This document shows, in pieces, positions 63,700 through 64,000 of a DNA stretch of 64,000 nt. Source of the DNA: Bathynomus jamesi (lineage: Eukaryota; Arthropoda; Malacostraca; Isopoda; Cirolanidae); contig JAJOZX010012057.1 of NCBI GenBank assembly GCA_023014485.1, positions 45,006 through 109,005 of the forward strand, read 5' to 3'. Below the pieces are notes generated by a model. That model ran no database searches and was not told the DNA's origin. It saw only the letters and a program-made list of their open reading frames with translations. The translations under genes and the position numbers were made by a program. The stretch's first letter is position 1. Each line of letters starts with the position of its first letter.

Positions 63700-64000
63700 C
63701 AGGGCGTCCCAAAAAAATGTATACACACTTTAACAGCTGATAGCTCAATTGATGTTTCTTTCTTTCCAAGTTAAACCCATTAGAATTAATAATGGCAGTC
63801 AGACTAAGCTTTGAACAAAGGAAATTCATTCTAAAATGCTACTGGAAGTGTGAAAACGCAGTTGAAGTGCAAAGACAGTTTAGGAGGGAGTTTCAAACAG
63901 ATCCACCAACGCGACTTACCATCACTCGAATTAGAGATAAGTTTGAAGGCCGATGAACTGTTCAGAATGTCCACAAGAAGCGTTCCGGAAGACCACGGAC
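63700..64000 (+). mobile_element. Deleted mariner element, copy C (cut by window end)
   Basis: Starts CAGGGCGTCCCAAAAAAATG. Transposase start [18 protein letters not shown] at 63791 and [20 protein letters not shown]. Continues past the window, mirror of copy B. Confidence 0.85.

Overview
This 64 kb window is eukaryotic, repeat-dominated, intergenic-type DNA. I recognise no intact host protein gene, no bacterial-style operon and no functional rRNA or tRNA gene. It is AT-rich with many (TA)n tracts and a dense layering of transposable elements: Tc1/mariner (several subfamilies, most as deletion derivatives), hAT, Penelope-like, non-LTR retrotransposons of Jockey/CR1 type, tRNA-derived and 5S-rRNA-derived SINEs, and MITEs. 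The mix suits an arthropod, most likely a decapod crustacean. That is inference from repeat style, not from a diagnostic gene.

Layout. 1-4.8 kb: microsatellites, two tRNA-type SINEs, two 5S-like SINEs, a decayed Tc1/mariner gene and a fold-back MITE. 4.86-28.06 kb: one non-LTR element (LINE-A) split in two by a ~19 kb palindromic insertion (6842-25831) bounded by an exact 18-bp repeat of LINE sequence. Its arms carry terminal tandem repeats and different secondary insertions: a full-length Tc1 only on the left, and a head-to-head Penelope pair with hammerhead ribozymes only on the right. The 3' half of LINE-A also holds a hAT with an 8-bp target duplication. 28.3-34.2 kb: a non-autonomous hAT containing a second hammerhead-bearing Penelope fragment, a tRNA-headed SINE, a deleted mariner and MITEs. 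34.2-37.4 kb: a 3.2 kb DNA transposon with ~240-bp inverted repeats and a decayed ~700-residue transposase of a family I cannot place. 37.4-39.3 kb: a MITE and a Tc1 element.

39.3-64 kb is the right-hand half of the window and is one huge, nearly perfect palindrome centred on a (TA)n tract at ~51.95 kb. Each arm holds the same series: deleted mariner, Penelope end, LINE-B interrupted by LINE-C, SINE fold-back, two CR1-like 3' ends, DD41D mariner fold-back, deleted LINE-A with a small insertion, and a shrunken relative of the 34 kb transposon. The right arm runs off the window.

The unifying theme is inverted duplication at every scale, from ~170-bp SINE tails to >24 kb. The elements most worth following are the unplaced DDE-type transposon family (34192-37421 and its derivatives at 49633-51901 and 51997-54266), the 19 kb palindromic insertion, and the hammerhead ribozymes.
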